Of a DNA stretch of 64,000 nucleotides, positions 63,717 through 64,000 are shown one piece after another. Origin of the DNA: Pseudomonas defluvii (lineage in GTDB: Bacteria > Pseudomonadota > Gammaproteobacteria > Pseudomonadales > Pseudomonadaceae); assembly GCF_001695625.1 (NCBI RefSeq), contig NZ_MBPN01000009.1, positions 1 to 64,000 on the forward strand, written 5' to 3'. Each line of letters begins with the position of its first letter. Positions within the stretch are counted from its first letter, which is position 1. Position numbers and translations under genes: made by a program. The notes under the pieces are model-generated. The model did not search any database. It had not been told where the DNA came from and saw only the letters and a list, made by a program, of their open reading frames with translations.

Positions 63717-64000
63717 ATGGAATTACGCCACTTGCGGTACTTCATTGCAGTTGCCGAAGAGCTCCACTTCGGGCGGGCGGCACAGCTGTTGGGCATCTCC
63801 CAGCCACCCTTGAGCCAGCAGATCCAGGCTCTGGAGCAGGAGTTGGGGGCGCGTTTGTTCGAGCGGACCAACCGACGAGTGGAGCTGAGTGAAGCCGGCC
63901 GCTTGTTCCTCGATGAGGCGCGACAGGTGCTGGCTCAGGTCGATAAGGCTGCCGATGTCGCTCGGCGCGCCCAGCTTGGCGAGCTGGGTGAAATGAAAAT
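63717..64000 (+). CDS. LysR-family transcriptional regulator (cut by window edge)
   Basis: Only the first 94 codons are inside the window. The winged helix-turn-helix is complete: M-E-L-R-H-L-R-Y-F-I-A-V-A-E-E-L-H-F-G-R-A-A, then S-Q-P-P-L-S-Q-Q-I-Q-A-L-E, L-F-E-R-T-N-R-R-V-E-L-S-E-A-G. This is the canonical LysR N-terminus. The effector domain lies off the right edge. GAGGG lies just before the ATG. It probably regulates the divergent MFS gene. Confidence 0.93.
   Translation, partial: MELRHLRYFIAVAEELHFGRAAQLLGISQPPLSQQIQALEQELGARLFERTNRRVELSEAGRLFLDEARQVLAQVDKAADVARRAQLGELGEMK

Overview
The window is a stretch of high-GC chromosome from a Pseudomonas of the putida type. Gene content and order point there: pilMN-pilO/P-pilQ, aroK, aroB, damX, gltB, gltD and hemE on one side; calB/GMC oxidoreductase, coaD, ferredoxin, ggt and mutM on the other; with metX-metW-rdgB-hemW, yggS-proC-yggT, argS-priA and rpmE-maeB-ponA between them. 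Nearly all of it is conserved housekeeping DNA. It contains no tRNA or rRNA genes, CRISPR arrays or intact insertion sequences. This assignment is inferred from recognised proteins and their order, since no database search was possible.

Layout. 1-7.6 kb: two tandem pairs of M16 metallopeptidase-like genes separated by rsmD, then a YheT-type hydrolase. 7.6-13 kb: a mercaptopyruvate sulfurtransferase and a TetR regulator read leftwards. Divergent from them is an operon of coniferyl-aldehyde-type dehydrogenase, a Tat-signal lipoprotein and a GMC flavoprotein oxidoreductase. 13-20.4 kb: coaD, a 2[4Fe-4S] ferredoxin translationally coupled to gamma-glutamyltransferase, mutM, an HDOD protein, rlmI and a large DUF4153-type membrane protein. 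20.7-25.7 kb: ilvD, mtgA, ygdD, thiS-thiG and trmB. 25.8-32.4 kb: a leftward block of DUF3392, hemW, rdgB, DUF4426, metW, metX, yggT, proC and yggS. 32.5-45 kb: pilT, an NlpC/P60 peptidase, a double-TM2 protein, a SPOR protein, argS, priA, rpmE, a thermonuclease-like protein, maeB and ponA. 45.1-59.7 kb: the rightward pilus-secretin operon running into aroK-aroB-damX, then gltBD and hemE.

The exception is about 60.3-62.3 kb, between ygiW and an MFS transporter gene. Here base composition drops, there is about 0.9 kb without a convincing gene, and one 362-residue gene stands alone. Its product carries all the signature motifs of the edema factor/CyaA/ExoY family of host-activated nucleotidyl cyclase toxins: paired catalytic lysines, the D-Y-D metal site and the H-G-T-E-x-N-N-P-F-P motif. 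It is a stand-alone catalytic domain like P. aeruginosa ExoY, with no secretion system, chaperone or delivery domain nearby. It is the most noteworthy feature of the window.

Functional themes. Envelope and wall work: mtgA, ponA, NlpC/P60 peptidase, two SPOR proteins, PilMNOPQ/PilT. Nitrogen and amino-acid synthesis: gltBD, aroKB, ilvD, metXW, proC. Cofactors and tetrapyrroles: coaD, thiSG, hemE. RNA and DNA maintenance: rsmD, rlmI, trmB, mutM, priA, rdgB. The right edge cuts a LysR-type regulator gene that diverges from the MFS transporter.
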